This document shows, one piece after another, positions 1 through 7,652 of a stretch of DNA of 64,000 bases (position 1 is its first letter; every line of letters begins with the position of its first letter). Both the position numbers and the translations under genes were made by a program. Source of the stretch: Microbacterium sp. H83 (lineage in GTDB: Bacteria; Actinomycetota; Actinomycetes; Actinomycetales; Microbacteriaceae); the NCBI RefSeq assembly GCF_001650405.1, contig NZ_LWCU01000001.1, positions 233,938-297,937 on the forward strand, given 5' to 3'. The notes below the pieces were generated by a model. It did no database searches. It had not been told where the DNA came from and saw only the letters and a program-made list of their open reading frames with translations.

Positions 1-137
1 GTCACCGCGGCCTCGCGCCAGCTCACCCGGATCCGGGCGAAGAGGCGTCCGAGCTCCTGCTCGACCCGGGTGACGGCCTCGTCCAGCTCGGAGATCGGGG
101 CGTCGGGGTCGACACGGTCGTCGGGCACGGCGCTCAT
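1..137 (-). CDS. MarR-like regulator, N-terminal fragment (runs off window)
   Basis: Only the first 45 or so codons are inside the window, on the minus strand from an ATG at 137. The visible peptide ends LGRLFARIRVSWREAAV, which parallels LNLIFARTRSLWRESAV in the MarR protein next door at 202-657, so it is probably a second MarR-family winged-helix regulator. A TAAGCT -10 box lies 7 nt upstream, and a hairpin at 154-189 separates it from the neighbouring MarR gene, so it is probably its own transcript. The wHTH domain itself is outside the window, so the family call rests on this short similarity. Confidence 0.5.
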   Translation of the reverse strand, partial: MSAVPDDRVDPDAPISELDEAVTRVEQELGRLFARIRVSWREAAV

Positions 138-153
138 ACCCGCCAGCTTACGG

Positions 154-189
154 CGACGCCCCGCCGTCGATCACGACAGCGGGGCGTCG
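154..189 (-). terminator. Hairpin terminator after MarR gene
   Basis: Perfect 11-bp stem (154-164 with 179-189, CGACGCCCCGC/GCGGGGCGTCG) just past the MarR stop on the minus strand. No clear U-tract, as is common in high-GC genomes. Confidence 0.6.
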
Positions 190-201
190 GGCGGGTCACG
201 A

Positions 202-657
202 TCAGACCTCGGCGAGGAGCCGGAAGGCCTTCGACGCCGCACTGACCTCGTCGGGGGTCAGCTCGCCGATGACGGCGCGCAGGCGCGTCGCATGCTCACG
301 ACGAAGCTCGACGAGCGCCTCGGACGCCGCAGGCATGGCCGACAGCACGCGAAGCCGTCCGTCGCGCTCATCGGGGCGCGACTCGATCAGACCCAGGTCC
401 TCCAGCATCCGCACCTGTCGGCTCACCATCGACTTGTCCATCTCGAATCGCTCGGCCAGCTCGTGCGCGTTGGCGGTGCCGGCGCGGTCGATGAAGGTGA
501 GCAGCTTGTAGCCGCCGACCGTGAGGTCGGGGTGCACGCGCACGGCCGACTCCCTCCAGAGCGACCTCGTCCTTGCGAAGATGAGGTTGAGGTGCGCCTG
601 GAGGTCGCCGAGGGCGGTGTCGACGTCCTGCGACACGGCCGCGTCCGAGGCGATCAT
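202..657 (-). CDS. MarR-family transcriptional regulator
   Basis: 151-aa winged-helix regulator. The helix-turn-helix core is around residues 55-95 (KLLTFIDRAGTANAHELAERF, then MDKSMVSRQVRMLEDLGLIESR), followed by the wing with the MarR DERDGR signature. It starts one base after the stop of the efflux pump gene (TGA-C-ATG), so it is the second gene of a pump-repressor operon. By analogy with EmrR/MarR systems, it probably represses its own operon through the palindrome at 2393-2412 and releases it on binding a lipophilic ligand. The ligand is not predictable from sequence. Confidence 0.88.
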   Translation of the reverse strand: MIASDAAVSQDVDTALGDLQAHLNLIFARTRSLWRESAVRVHPDLTVGGYKLLTFIDRAGTANAHELAERFEMDKSMVSRQVRMLEDLGLIESRPDERDGRLRVLSAMPAASEALVELRREHATRLRAVIGELTPDEVSAASKAFRLLAEV

Positions 658-658
658 G

Positions 659-2371
659 TCAGCGCCCCTGCTCCCGGTCCTCGCGCTCGAGGACGGTGAC
701 GGAGCCCGTGGTCGGCGTCGACGAGTCGACGCCGGCGATGCGGATGGTGCCGGTGGACATCGTGGCCCCGACCTCCGCCTCCGAGACCTCGAGCACCGAC
801 TCCTCCGCCTGGTCGCGCAGCTGCTCCGCGGCGTTCTTCGTCGAGAGCGGCTTGTTGCGGATGAACGCGATCGCGATGATCGAGATCACGGCGAGCGGGA
901 TGGCGATGATGAAGGCGTCGGCGATGCCGTGTCCGTACGCGCTCTCGACGATCGTGCGGATCGTGTCGGGCAGCTGCGTCACCTTCGGCACGTCGCCAGA
1001 GGCGAGGTGCTTCAGCGCGTCGACCTCGTCGGGCGTCGTCGGCGTGAAGCCATCGAGCGCATCGGTCATGTAGTTCGCGACGCTCGTCGAGAGCAGCGAT
1101 CCCATGATCGTGACGCCGATGGTGCCCGCGATCGTACGGAAGAAGTTCACGTTCGACGACGCCGCGCCCAGCTGCTGCGGGGCCGTGTCGTTCTGGACGA
1201 TGAGCGTGAGGTTCTGCATCACCATGCCGAGACCCGCGCCGAGCACGAACATGTAGACGGCGACGAGACCGAAGGGGGTGTCGTAGCGGAGAGTCGCCAT
1301 GAGGCTGACCCCGACCGTCGCGAGGACGGAGCCGGTCAGCATCCAGCCCTTCCACTTGCCGAACCGGCTGACGAGCTGGCCGATGACGATCGATGCGCCC
1401 ATCTGGCCGATGATCATCGGGATCGTCATGAGACCCGACTCGGTGGGCGTGGCACCGCGCGCGAGCTGGAAGTACTGGGCGAGGAACACCGACGTGGCGA
1501 ACATCGAGACGCCGATCGCGATGGAGGCGATGACCGACAGCGTGAAGGTGCGGTTGCGGAACAGCGACATCGGGACGATCGGCTCGGTCACGAAGAACTC
1601 GACCGTGATGAACGCGGCGATCGCGACCGCGGCGATGACCGCGAGGATGATGCTCGTCGACGAGTCCCAGTCGAACTGGCTGCCGCCCATCGACACCCAG
1701 ATGAGGAGGGTCGACACGCCGACCGCGAGCAGGACGATCCCGAAGTAGTCGATCGAGACCTTGCGGTCGCGCTGCGGCTTGGGCAGGTGGAGCGTGAACT
1801 GCAGCAGGACCAGCGCCAGGAGGGCGAACGGCACGCCGACGAAGAAGTTCGAGCGCCATCCCCACACGTCGGTGAGGAGTCCGCCGAGCAGCGGGCCGCC
1901 GATGGTGCCGAGGGCCATGATGCCGCCGACGACGCCCATGTACTTGCCCCGCTCGCGCGGAGAGATGATCAGCGCGACGGCGATCATCACGAGCGACATC
2001 AGTCCGCCGACGCCGATGCCCTGGATGACACGGACGGCGATGAGCATGTTGGTGTCGGTGGAGAACCCGGCGATCACCGTGCCGGCGGTGAAGAGGATGA
2101 GGGAGATCTGCACGAGGATCTTGCGGTCGACGAGGTCGGCCAGCTTGCCCCAGATCGGGGTGGAGACGGCGGTCGCGAGGAGGCTCGCGGTGATGACCCA
2201 GGTGTACTGGGACTGCGTGCCGCCGAGGTCGGCGATGATGACCGGCATCGAGGTCGACACCACGGTGCCCGAGAGCACGGCGACGAACATGCCGACGACG
2301 AGTCCGGAGATCGCGGTGAAGACCTCGCGGGCCGAGCGGGTCTCGGCGGAAGAGGATGGGGTTGTTGTCAC
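659..2371 (-). CDS. MFS multidrug efflux transporter (DHA2 / EmrB-QacA type)
   Basis: 570-aa membrane protein, the usual length for 14-TM DHA2 drug:proton antiporters. After a short Ser/Thr-rich N-terminus come the TM1-2 region (VFTAISGLVVGMFVAVLSGT, ... VSTSMPVIIADLGG), motif A-like WGKLADLVDRK and GPLLGGLLTDVWGWRSNF (motif C/14-TM signature). The chosen start is GTG at 2371 (VTTTPSSS), because an AGGAG lies about 11 nt upstream; the open frame extends to 2437 but through the operator. It is co-transcribed with the MarR gene 1 bp downstream. Substrate unknown; drug, dye or biocide export is inferred. Confidence 0.88.
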   Translation of the reverse strand: MTTTPSSSAETRSAREVFTAISGLVVGMFVAVLSGTVVSTSMPVIIADLGGTQSQYTWVITASLLATAVSTPIWGKLADLVDRKILVQISLILFTAGTVIAGFSTDTNMLIAVRVIQGIGVGGLMSLVMIAVALIISPRERGKYMGVVGGIMALGTIGGPLLGGLLTDVWGWRSNFFVGVPFALLALVLLQFTLHLPKPQRDRKVSIDYFGIVLLAVGVSTLLIWVSMGGSQFDWDSSTSIILAVIAAVAIAAFITVEFFVTEPIVPMSLFRNRTFTLSVIASIAIGVSMFATSVFLAQYFQLARGATPTESGLMTIPMIIGQMGASIVIGQLVSRFGKWKGWMLTGSVLATVGVSLMATLRYDTPFGLVAVYMFVLGAGLGMVMQNLTLIVQNDTAPQQLGAASSNVNFFRTIAGTIGVTIMGSLLSTSVANYMTDALDGFTPTTPDEVDALKHLASGDVPKVTQLPDTIRTIVESAYGHGIADAFIIAIPLAVISIIAIAFIRNKPLSTKNAAEQLRDQAEESVLEVSEAEVGATMSTGTIRIAGVDSSTPTTGSVTVLEREDREQGR

Positions 2372-2392
2372 GGGGTGAACGCTCCTGCGTAC

Positions 2393-2412
2393 TAGTTGAT
2401 TTCGATCAACTA
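2393..2412. promoter_or_regulatory. Perfect palindromic MarR-type operator
   Basis: TAGTTGAT-TTCG-ATCAACTA, two perfect 8-bp arms around a 4-bp centre, lying 21 bp upstream of the efflux pump start codon in an unusually AT-rich stretch. It overlaps the expected promoter, so the MarR protein of the same operon is the obvious candidate to bind it. Confidence 0.75.
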
Positions 2413-2474
2413 TACGCCGATGGTTGCCAAAGCACAACTATTGAGCCCCGCGGTCAGTGCGAGAGGATGACACT

Positions 2475-2867
2475 GTGGAGCCGTGGGAGATGCGCGAGTG
2501 GTACGCGGAGTTCCTCGACGCCTGCAATCGTCACGACCTGACGGCCGTGCGCGAGTTCGTGGCTCCCGGCGTGCGCCGCGCACATCTGCCGGGGGGCGTC
2601 GAGTCCTGGATCTCCGATCTCGCGGAGCTGTTCCATGCCTTCCCGGACTGGCAGTGGAAGCGCATCCAGCTCGTCGTCGAGGACGACCGACTCGCCGCAC
2701 ACCTCCGAGGCGGCGGTAGGCACCTCGGCGATCTCCGCGGGACTCCCCCCACCCGGCGCCGGGTCAACATCGCGGAATTCTCGATGTACCGCGTCGAACG
2801 CGGCCTGATCACCGAGCACACGAGCTCGGACTCCGATCCGCTGATCCGCGCTCAGCTCGGAATCTGA
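2475..2867 (+). CDS. SnoaL-like / ester-cyclase-fold protein
   Basis: 130-aa protein of the SnoaL-like NTF2 fold. Visible hallmarks are the N-terminal WYAEFLDACNRHD helix, PGGVESWISDLAELFHAFPDWQW, and the C-terminal GTPPTRRRVNIAEFSMYRVERGLITEH, which parallels the family pattern of a G-PPTGR turn followed by a strand and a final helix. Start chosen at GTG 2475, which has GAGAGG 8 nt upstream; an in-frame GTG at 2457 lacks that. It is divergent from the efflux pump, sharing the intergenic operator region. Family members include polyketide cyclases and many proteins of unknown function, so no reaction is assigned. Confidence 0.75.
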   Translation: MEPWEMREWYAEFLDACNRHDLTAVREFVAPGVRRAHLPGGVESWISDLAELFHAFPDWQWKRIQLVVEDDRLAAHLRGGGRHLGDLRGTPPTRRRVNIAEFSMYRVERGLITEHTSSDSDPLIRAQLGI

Positions 2868-2918
2868 GCCGCGCGCCCCCTGTTCGCCGAGCGACCGAGG
2901 GCGACCTGCACACGATAG

Positions 2919-2930
2919 ATTGTGCACAAT
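2919..2930. promoter_or_regulatory. OhrR-type palindromic operator
   Basis: ATTGTGCACAAT, a perfect 12-bp palindrome 24 bp upstream of the ohrR start, in an AT-rich island that continues into ACAATCGCGTGCAAT. OhrR boxes elsewhere are built from ACAAT/ATTGT half-sites, so this is very probably the autoregulatory site. Confidence 0.75.
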
Positions 2931-2954
2931 ACAATCGCGTGCAATACTCGATGC

Positions 2955-3416
2955 ATGGCCGTGACCGATGAGATGGTGTGCTTCTCGCTGTACTCCGCCG
3001 CCCGTGCGACCACGCAGGCCTATCGCTCGCTGCTCGCGCCCTGGGGACTCACGTACCCGCAGTACCTCGTCCTCGCGATCCTGTGGCATGAGGGAGAGCA
3101 GACGATCGGCTCTCTCGGCGACGCGATGCAGCTGGATTCCGGCACGCTCTCCCCGCTGGTACGCCGCATCGAGCAGGCAGGGTACGTGCGCAGAACGCGA
3201 AGCCCCCACGATGAGCGGGTGGTCCTCGTGCAGCTCACGGAGGCGGGTCATGCGCTGCGAGCCGAGGTCGCGCCGATGCAGGCGCGCGTGGCCGAGCTCG
3301 CCGGCGTGCAGGACGACGCCCGCCGGCATCGCCTGATCAGCGAGCTGCACGGGCTCACGGAACTGCTGCAGCGGGTCGCGACCGACTCCCCGGCGGAGAC
3401 CCGCGCCGACCACTGA
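2955..3416 (+). CDS. ohrR: Organic peroxide sensor OhrR (MarR family)
   Basis: 153-aa MarR-family regulator. It keeps the OhrR peroxide-sensing residues: reactive Cys9 (MVCFSLYSAAR), Tyr23 and Tyr34 (TYPQY), spaced as C15, Y29 and Y40 are in the Bacillus subtilis protein. The winged helix is at about 45-100 with the DERVV wing motif. Only one cysteine is present near the N-terminus and no C-terminal partner Cys is seen, so it looks like the one-Cys type that is inactivated by mixed disulfide formation. The start ATG 2955 is chosen over the earlier in-frame GTG at 2922, which lies inside the operator. ohr follows 43 bp downstream on the same strand. Confidence 0.9.
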   Translation: MAVTDEMVCFSLYSAARATTQAYRSLLAPWGLTYPQYLVLAILWHEGEQTIGSLGDAMQLDSGTLSPLVRRIEQAGYVRRTRSPHDERVVLVQLTEAGHALRAEVAPMQARVAELAGVQDDARRHRLISELHGLTELLQRVATDSPAETRADH

Positions 3417-3459
3417 CGTCGACCGACGTCTGCCCCACCACAACGGAAGGATCCACACG

Positions 3460-3882
3460 ATGGACGCTCTCTACACCGCAGAAGCACTCGCGACCGGCGC
3501 AGGACGCGACGGACGCGTCGCCACGAGCGAGGGACGGCTCGAGCTCGACCTCGCCGTCCCGAAGGAGCTCGGCGGCAGCGGCGACGGGGCGAACCCCGAG
3601 CAGCTGTTCGCCGCCGGATACGCGGCCTGCTTCCACTCCGCGCTGCAGACCGTCGCGCGGTCGCAGAAGGTGAAGCTCACCGACACCTCGGTCGGCGCCC
3701 GCGTGCAGATCGGCTCGAACGGCGACGGCGGCTTCGGCCTCGCCGTGGAGCTCGAGGTGGTCATCCCCGAGCTTCCGCACGAGCAGGCGCAGGCTCTCGC
3801 GGACGCCGCGCACCAGGTCTGCCCCTATTCGAACGCCACGCGCGGCAACATCGACGTCCGGATCACCGTCTCCGACGACTGA
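3460..3882 (+). CDS. ohr: Organic hydroperoxide resistance protein Ohr
   Basis: 140-aa OsmC/Ohr-family thiol peroxidase that reduces organic (fatty-acid) hydroperoxides. The two catalytic cysteines are Cys57 (AAGYAACFHSAL) and Cys121 (HQVCPYSNATRGN), and the N-terminal YTAEALATGAGRDGRV carries the conserved Arg region. Length is normal for the family. The start ATG has GGAAGGA 8-10 nt upstream. It lies 43 bp after ohrR and is presumably derepressed when OhrR is oxidised. Confidence 0.95.
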   Translation: MDALYTAEALATGAGRDGRVATSEGRLELDLAVPKELGGSGDGANPEQLFAAGYAACFHSALQTVARSQKVKLTDTSVGARVQIGSNGDGGFGLAVELEVVIPELPHEQAQALADAAHQVCPYSNATRGNIDVRITVSDD

Positions 3883-3926
3883 CCCGCCCCGACCATCGCA
3901 CCCGATCCCACAAGGAGAACACGACC

Positions 3927-4904
3927 ATGCGCGCACTGATCCACGACACGTTCGGCGAACCCGAAGACGTCCTCCACCTCGACGAGCGTCCCCTGCCCGA
4001 GCCCGGCCCCGGCCAGGTCCGGCTCAAGATCGTCCTGTCGCCGATCCACAATCACGACCTCTGGACGATCCGCGGCACGTACGGCTTCAAGCCCGAGCTC
4101 CCCGCCGCATCCGGCACCGAGGCTCTCGGCGTCGTCGACGCCCTGGGAGAGGGCGTCGAGGGGCTGACGATCGGTCAGCGCGTGGCGACGGGAGGCACGT
4201 TCGGAGCGTGGGCCGAGTACGTGGTCGCGACGGCTGCGGGGCTCATCCCGGTGCCCGAGTCGCTGAACGACGAGAGCGCCGCACAGCTCGTGTCCATGCC
4301 GTTCAGCACGATCAGCCTGCTCGAGTTCCTCGGCGCGAAGGAGGGCGACTGGATCGTCCAGAATGCGGCGAACGGCGCTGTCGGGCGGATGCTGGCGCAG
4401 ATGGGCGCCGCACGCGGCGTGAACGTGCTCGGTCTCGTCCGTCGCTCCGAGGGCGTGGACGAGCTCCGCGAGCAGGGCATCGATCGCGTCGTCACGACGG
4501 ATGACGAGGGGTGGCGCGAGCGCGTCGCCGAGATCACCGGCGGCGCACATGTGGCCTTCGGAGTCGACTCGGTCGGCGGAGCGTCGTCGGGCGAGGTGCT
4601 GTCCCTGCTCGGCGAGGGCGGGACCCTCGTGGCGTTCGGCGCGATGTCGTCGCCCACGATGGAGATCGCCTCGGGAGACGTGATCTTCTCGCAGGCCACG
4701 ATCAAGGGATTCTGGGGCAGCAAGGTCATCCAGACGATGGACGCCGCGACCCGAAGCGCGCTCTTCGGCGAGCTCATCCAGCGCGTGACCGACGGCACCC
4801 TGACCCTTCCCGTCGCCGGGGTGTTCGACGCCGCGGAGGCCGCGGACGCGGTGCGGGCGAGCAACACGGCCGGCCGGGTGGGCAAGGTCCTCCTGTCCTT
4901 CTGA
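3927..4904 (+). CDS. Zinc-independent MDR-family quinone/enoyl reductase
   Basis: 325-aa medium-chain reductase. N-terminal GroES-like domain (about 1-120; PGPGQVRLKIVLSPIHNHDLWTIRG, then GTEALGVVDALGEGV) and NADPH-binding Rossmann domain (about 125-290; VQNAANGAVGRMLAQMGAARG). The Cys/His zinc ligands of alcohol dehydrogenases are absent, as in quinone oxidoreductase and 2-enoyl thioester reductase (MECR/ETR) members, the latter being the better match in the NAANGAVGR stretch. It lies 44 bp after ohr with its own AAGGAG site, so it may belong to the peroxide-stress transcript, detoxifying reactive carbonyls or enoyls (inference). A strong hairpin follows. Confidence 0.8.
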   Translation: MRALIHDTFGEPEDVLHLDERPLPEPGPGQVRLKIVLSPIHNHDLWTIRGTYGFKPELPAASGTEALGVVDALGEGVEGLTIGQRVATGGTFGAWAEYVVATAAGLIPVPESLNDESAAQLVSMPFSTISLLEFLGAKEGDWIVQNAANGAVGRMLAQMGAARGVNVLGLVRRSEGVDELREQGIDRVVTTDDEGWRERVAEITGGAHVAFGVDSVGGASSGEVLSLLGEGGTLVAFGAMSSPTMEIASGDVIFSQATIKGFWGSKVIQTMDAATRSALFGELIQRVTDGTLTLPVAGVFDAAEAADAVRASNTAGRVGKVLLSF

Positions 4905-4909
4905 GCCTG

Positions 4910-4940
4910 CTCGGGTCCGGCCCCCGGGGCCGGACCCGAG
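4910..4940 (+). terminator. Terminator hairpin after the ohr operon
   Basis: Perfect 14-bp stem (4910-4923 with 4927-4940) around a 3-nt loop, starting 6 bp after the reductase stop. No U-tract. Confidence 0.75.
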
Positions 4941-5170
4941 TTGCGCGACGCGGACCGAGCGCGGCCAGCCGGCCGTTCTGCCGGTGGAACGCCTTCTCCA
5001 ACCCGCTGGCCTCGACGCGAAGAGGGTCGAGACGGTGGACCCCGGCCACGGCACGCGGATGCGGTGAGCACTCGTCTCCGGACTCGGCGTCCCGGGAGCG
5101 GTCATCGAGGTCAGCGCGATCGCTGCGGTCATCCGCGACTGATCCGCGCTCGCGAGGCCGCGGAGCCGCT
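4941..5170. other. Gap without recognisable gene
   Basis: About 230 bp between the terminator and the end of dinB. Reading both strands I found no start with a ribosome site leading to a plausible protein. One minus frame briefly looks protein-like (HRLDPLRVEASGLEKAFHRQ) but has no recognisable family, so a decayed gene is possible but not supported. Confidence 0.4.
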
Positions 5171-6250
5171 TCAGATCCGCCCGCGCATCGGCGTGCGTTC
5201 CACGGGATCGGGCGCGCCCTCCGGGGGCACCATCTCGGCGCGCACACCGAGCAGTCGTACCTCTCTCGACCGGTCGAGCGTGGCCCCGAGCGCGAGCGCC
5301 GCATCGATCACCTCGCCCCGCTCCGCGGTCGGCGCGAGCAGCTTACGGCCGAACGTCTTCGTCTCGAACGGCGCGTACCGCACCTTGAGGTGCACGCGCA
5401 TCACCGGCCGTCCTTCCGCGGCGCAGTCGTCGAAGGCCGCTCCGGCGAGCTCCCTCAGCGCGTCGTCCACCTGCCCAGCCGTCGTGAGGTTCTGCTGGTA
5501 GGTCGTCTCCCTGCTGTGGCTGCGCGCGACCCAGGGCGTGGCATCCACGACCGCCGGACCCCGCCCGGATCCCAGCCCGTGATACCAGACACCCATCTTC
5601 GGTCCGAACTCGGCGACGAGCGCCGACTCCTCGGCATCGGCCAGTTCCCTGACCGTGTGGATGCCATGTGTCGCGAGTCTCTTCTGCACCTTCGGCCCGA
5701 CGCCCCACAGGTCTCTGGTGGGCTTCTCCCCCATGACGGCGAACCAGTTCTCTGCCGTCAGTCGGAAGACGCCGCGGGGTTTGCCGAACTCGGTGGCGAT
5801 CTTCGCCCGCACCTTGTTGTCGCCGATGCCGACCGAGCAGTGCAGTCCCGTCGCCGCGAGCACGGCGGCACGAGCGCGCTCCGCGACCCCCTCGGGGTCG
5901 TCGGTGGCGGTGCCCAGGAAGCACTCGTCCCACCCGATGACCTCGAGGACCACCCCGGGCAGCGCACGCAGGGCCGCCATGACCTCGGCGGACGCCTGCT
6001 CGTAGGCGGCGTGGTCGACCGGGAGGAAGACCGCGTCCTCGGGAGCCTTTCGCGCGGCGATCTTCAGGGGCATGCCGGAGCCGATGCCGAAGGCGCGGGC
6101 CTCGTACGACGCTGTGGAGACGACCGCCCGCTCCGTCGGATCGCCGCGCCCGCCGACGATGACGGGCCTGCCGATCAGCTCGGGGCGACGCAGCACCTCG
6201 ACGGCCGCGATGAACTGGTCCATGTCGACGTGCAGCACCCACTCGGCCAT
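5171..6250 (-). CDS. dinB: Y-family DNA polymerase IV, DinB2 type
   Basis: 359-aa translesion polymerase. The catalytic acids are visible: Asp9 (HVDMDQF) and Asp108/Glu109 in GWDECFLG, where most DinB proteins have SIDE; GWDE is the form in mycobacterial DinB2. The finger/palm core is about 1-175, the HhH thumb about 180-235 (LWGVGPKVQKRLATHGI), and the little finger follows. The steric-gate position, Phe or Tyr in most family members and Leu in M. smegmatis DinB2, is Ile14 here. No obvious C-terminal beta-clamp peptide (QLxLF type) is seen. Monocistronic; a weak CACACT box lies 6 nt upstream of the ATG. Confidence 0.9.
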   Translation of the reverse strand: MAEWVLHVDMDQFIAAVEVLRRPELIGRPVIVGGRGDPTERAVVSTASYEARAFGIGSGMPLKIAARKAPEDAVFLPVDHAAYEQASAEVMAALRALPGVVLEVIGWDECFLGTATDDPEGVAERARAAVLAATGLHCSVGIGDNKVRAKIATEFGKPRGVFRLTAENWFAVMGEKPTRDLWGVGPKVQKRLATHGIHTVRELADAEESALVAEFGPKMGVWYHGLGSGRGPAVVDATPWVARSHSRETTYQQNLTTAGQVDDALRELAGAAFDDCAAEGRPVMRVHLKVRYAPFETKTFGRKLLAPTAERGEVIDAALALGATLDRSREVRLLGVRAEMVPPEGAPDPVERTPMRGRI

Positions 6251-6326
6251 GCGTCGAGTGTGCTCCGTCGACGGGCGACGACGCCACCCCCTTGCACGGA
6301 GAGGCGCCGGAAGTCGACGGTATCCG

Positions 6327-6719
6327 TCAGCCGATCGCGACCCCGATCGCGGTCGCGATCACCGCGAGCAGGGGCAGCGTGCCCTGCATCAGCGCGGCCC
6401 GCGCCTTCGAGCGGTCCGACAGGATGAGCACGAGCGCGGCGGCCAGCATCATCCCGGTCCCCGCGAAGACGAGCGTGAGCCCGACCGTCTGCAGGCCGAC
6501 GATGACGAACCCGACGCCGAGCAGAGCCGTCAGCGCGAGGAAGAGGTTGTAGAAGCCCTGGTTGAACGCGAGCTGCTTCATGGTGACGGCATCGGCTTCG
6601 CTCGGAACGCCGAAGATCCTCCTCGTCTCGGGCTCGGTCCATCGGAGCGACTCCAGCGCGAAGATGAAGACGTGGAAGGCGGCGGCGGCGGCGGCGAGGA
6701 CGAGTCCGACGATGAGCAT
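6327..6719 (-). CDS. DUF1304 family membrane protein
   Basis: 130-aa protein with four hydrophobic segments (about 1-20, 50-70, 75-97, 108-130). The first ends in a conserved HxxIFxLES-like stretch (FHVFIFALESLRW), followed by the soluble TRRIFGV and NQGFYN motifs typical of DUF1304. Function of the family is unknown. The ATG has no ribosome site, but TACGAT sits exactly 6 nt upstream, suggesting a leaderless mRNA. Stands alone between dinB and the CPBP-like gene. Confidence 0.8.
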   Translation of the reverse strand: MLIVGLVLAAAAAAFHVFIFALESLRWTEPETRRIFGVPSEADAVTMKQLAFNQGFYNLFLALTALLGVGFVIVGLQTVGLTLVFAGTGMMLAAALVLILSDRSKARAALMQGTLPLLAVIATAIGVAIG

Positions 6720-6725
6720 GTGTCG

Positions 6726-6731
6726 ATCGTA
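6726..6731 (-). promoter_or_regulatory. -10 box, leaderless DUF1304 gene
   Basis: TACGAT (minus strand) ending 6 nt before the ATG at 6719; no Shine-Dalgarno present. Confidence 0.6.
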
Positions 6732-6758
6732 GCGATCGAGCGGCGTCGGACGGCGAGC

Positions 6759-7652
6759 TCAGAGCAGGAAGATGGGGAGCAGGCCCGGATTGTGCGCGTG
6801 GACCAGCACGGCGAAGACGACCGCGTCGAAGAGCAGGTGCACGGTGACGACGTAGGCGAGCGAATGCGTGCGGAAGAAGATGGATCCCTGCAGGAGCGCG
6901 AAGGGGATCGTGAGCAGCGGACCCCATTCCCGATAGCCCAGCTCCCACAGGAACGACACGAAGACGACCGCCTGGAGGACGTTCGCCGTCGCGTCGGGAA
7001 AGTGCCTGCGGAGCAGGGCGAACACGGTGCAGATGAAGAAGAGCTCGTCCCAGATGCCGACCGCGCCGACACCCACGAAGAGACGCGCGATGAGGTCGGG
7101 AGTGTCGACCACCGGCCAGTTCTGGTAGACGCCGCTCGTGATGAAGTAGAACGGGAGGATCAGCCAGCCGAGCACGAGCACGGCGACCAGCCACCCCCAC
7201 TGCAGCGGGCCCCAGCGCCGACGGGTCCGCCACGGGAAGCCGATCGCCCGATCCTTGAAGACGAAGCGGGAGACGAGGTACGGCACGGCGACGGCGCCGC
7301 CGAGCACGATCGTGAAGCGCAGCATCGCGAGGTCATCGAGCTCCGCCTTCAAGGGGATCACGCTGACGATGAGCATGCCCAGTGCGATGAGCGCGAGGTC
7401 GCGCGTGAGCGAGGGCGCGCGACTCTCGCCGACGGCCTCCGGTGAAGGCCCATGTGGGGCGACGCGCACGGCCTCGAGTGCGGGACGTGCCGCCCGACGC
7501 TCCAGGGCCCACGCGACGACGACGCCGACCGCGAGCAGCACCCACCCCAGCCAGGGGGTCTCCAGCACGAAGAACGCCGGGGCGGCCGCGCACACCAGCA
7601 CGGCCGGCAGGAGCTCGATGCGCAGTGCGGTGGTGCGGCCGAGGTCGGTCAC
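6759..7652 (-). CDS. CPBP-like intramembrane protease family protein, divergent active site
   Basis: 297-aa polytopic membrane protein with about 7-8 hydrophobic segments. The region GVGAVGIWDELFFICTVFALLRRHF (around 194-218) corresponds to CPBP motif 1, normally EExxxR; here it reads Asp202-Glu203 with no Arg. The His of motif 2 is not evident (LWELGY near 235-240), while the last motif HLLFDA (His272, Asp276) is present. So the fold matches CAAX-protease/bacteriocin-immunity proteins, but proteolytic activity is doubtful. Its ATG overlaps the trmB stop by 4 bp (7649-7652), indicating translational coupling. Confidence 0.7.
   Translation of the reverse strand: MTDLGRTTALRIELLPAVLVCAAAPAFFVLETPWLGWVLLAVGVVVAWALERRAARPALEAVRVAPHGPSPEAVGESRAPSLTRDLALIALGMLIVSVIPLKAELDDLAMLRFTIVLGGAVAVPYLVSRFVFKDRAIGFPWRTRRRWGPLQWGWLVAVLVLGWLILPFYFITSGVYQNWPVVDTPDLIARLFVGVGAVGIWDELFFICTVFALLRRHFPDATANVLQAVVFVSFLWELGYREWGPLLTIPFALLQGSIFFRTHSLAYVVTVHLLFDAVVFAVLVHAHNPGLLPIFLL

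Noticed and set aside
521..2395. 624-aa plus-strand open frame opposite the efflux pump
   Set aside because: Arg/Asp-rich low-complexity translation, no start signals, and fully antisense to a clear MFS transporter; a high-GC shadow frame.
4941..5170. Decayed gene between the ohr-operon terminator and dinB
   Set aside because: A brief protein-like stretch exists in one minus frame, but it has no start signal, no family match and no continuation.
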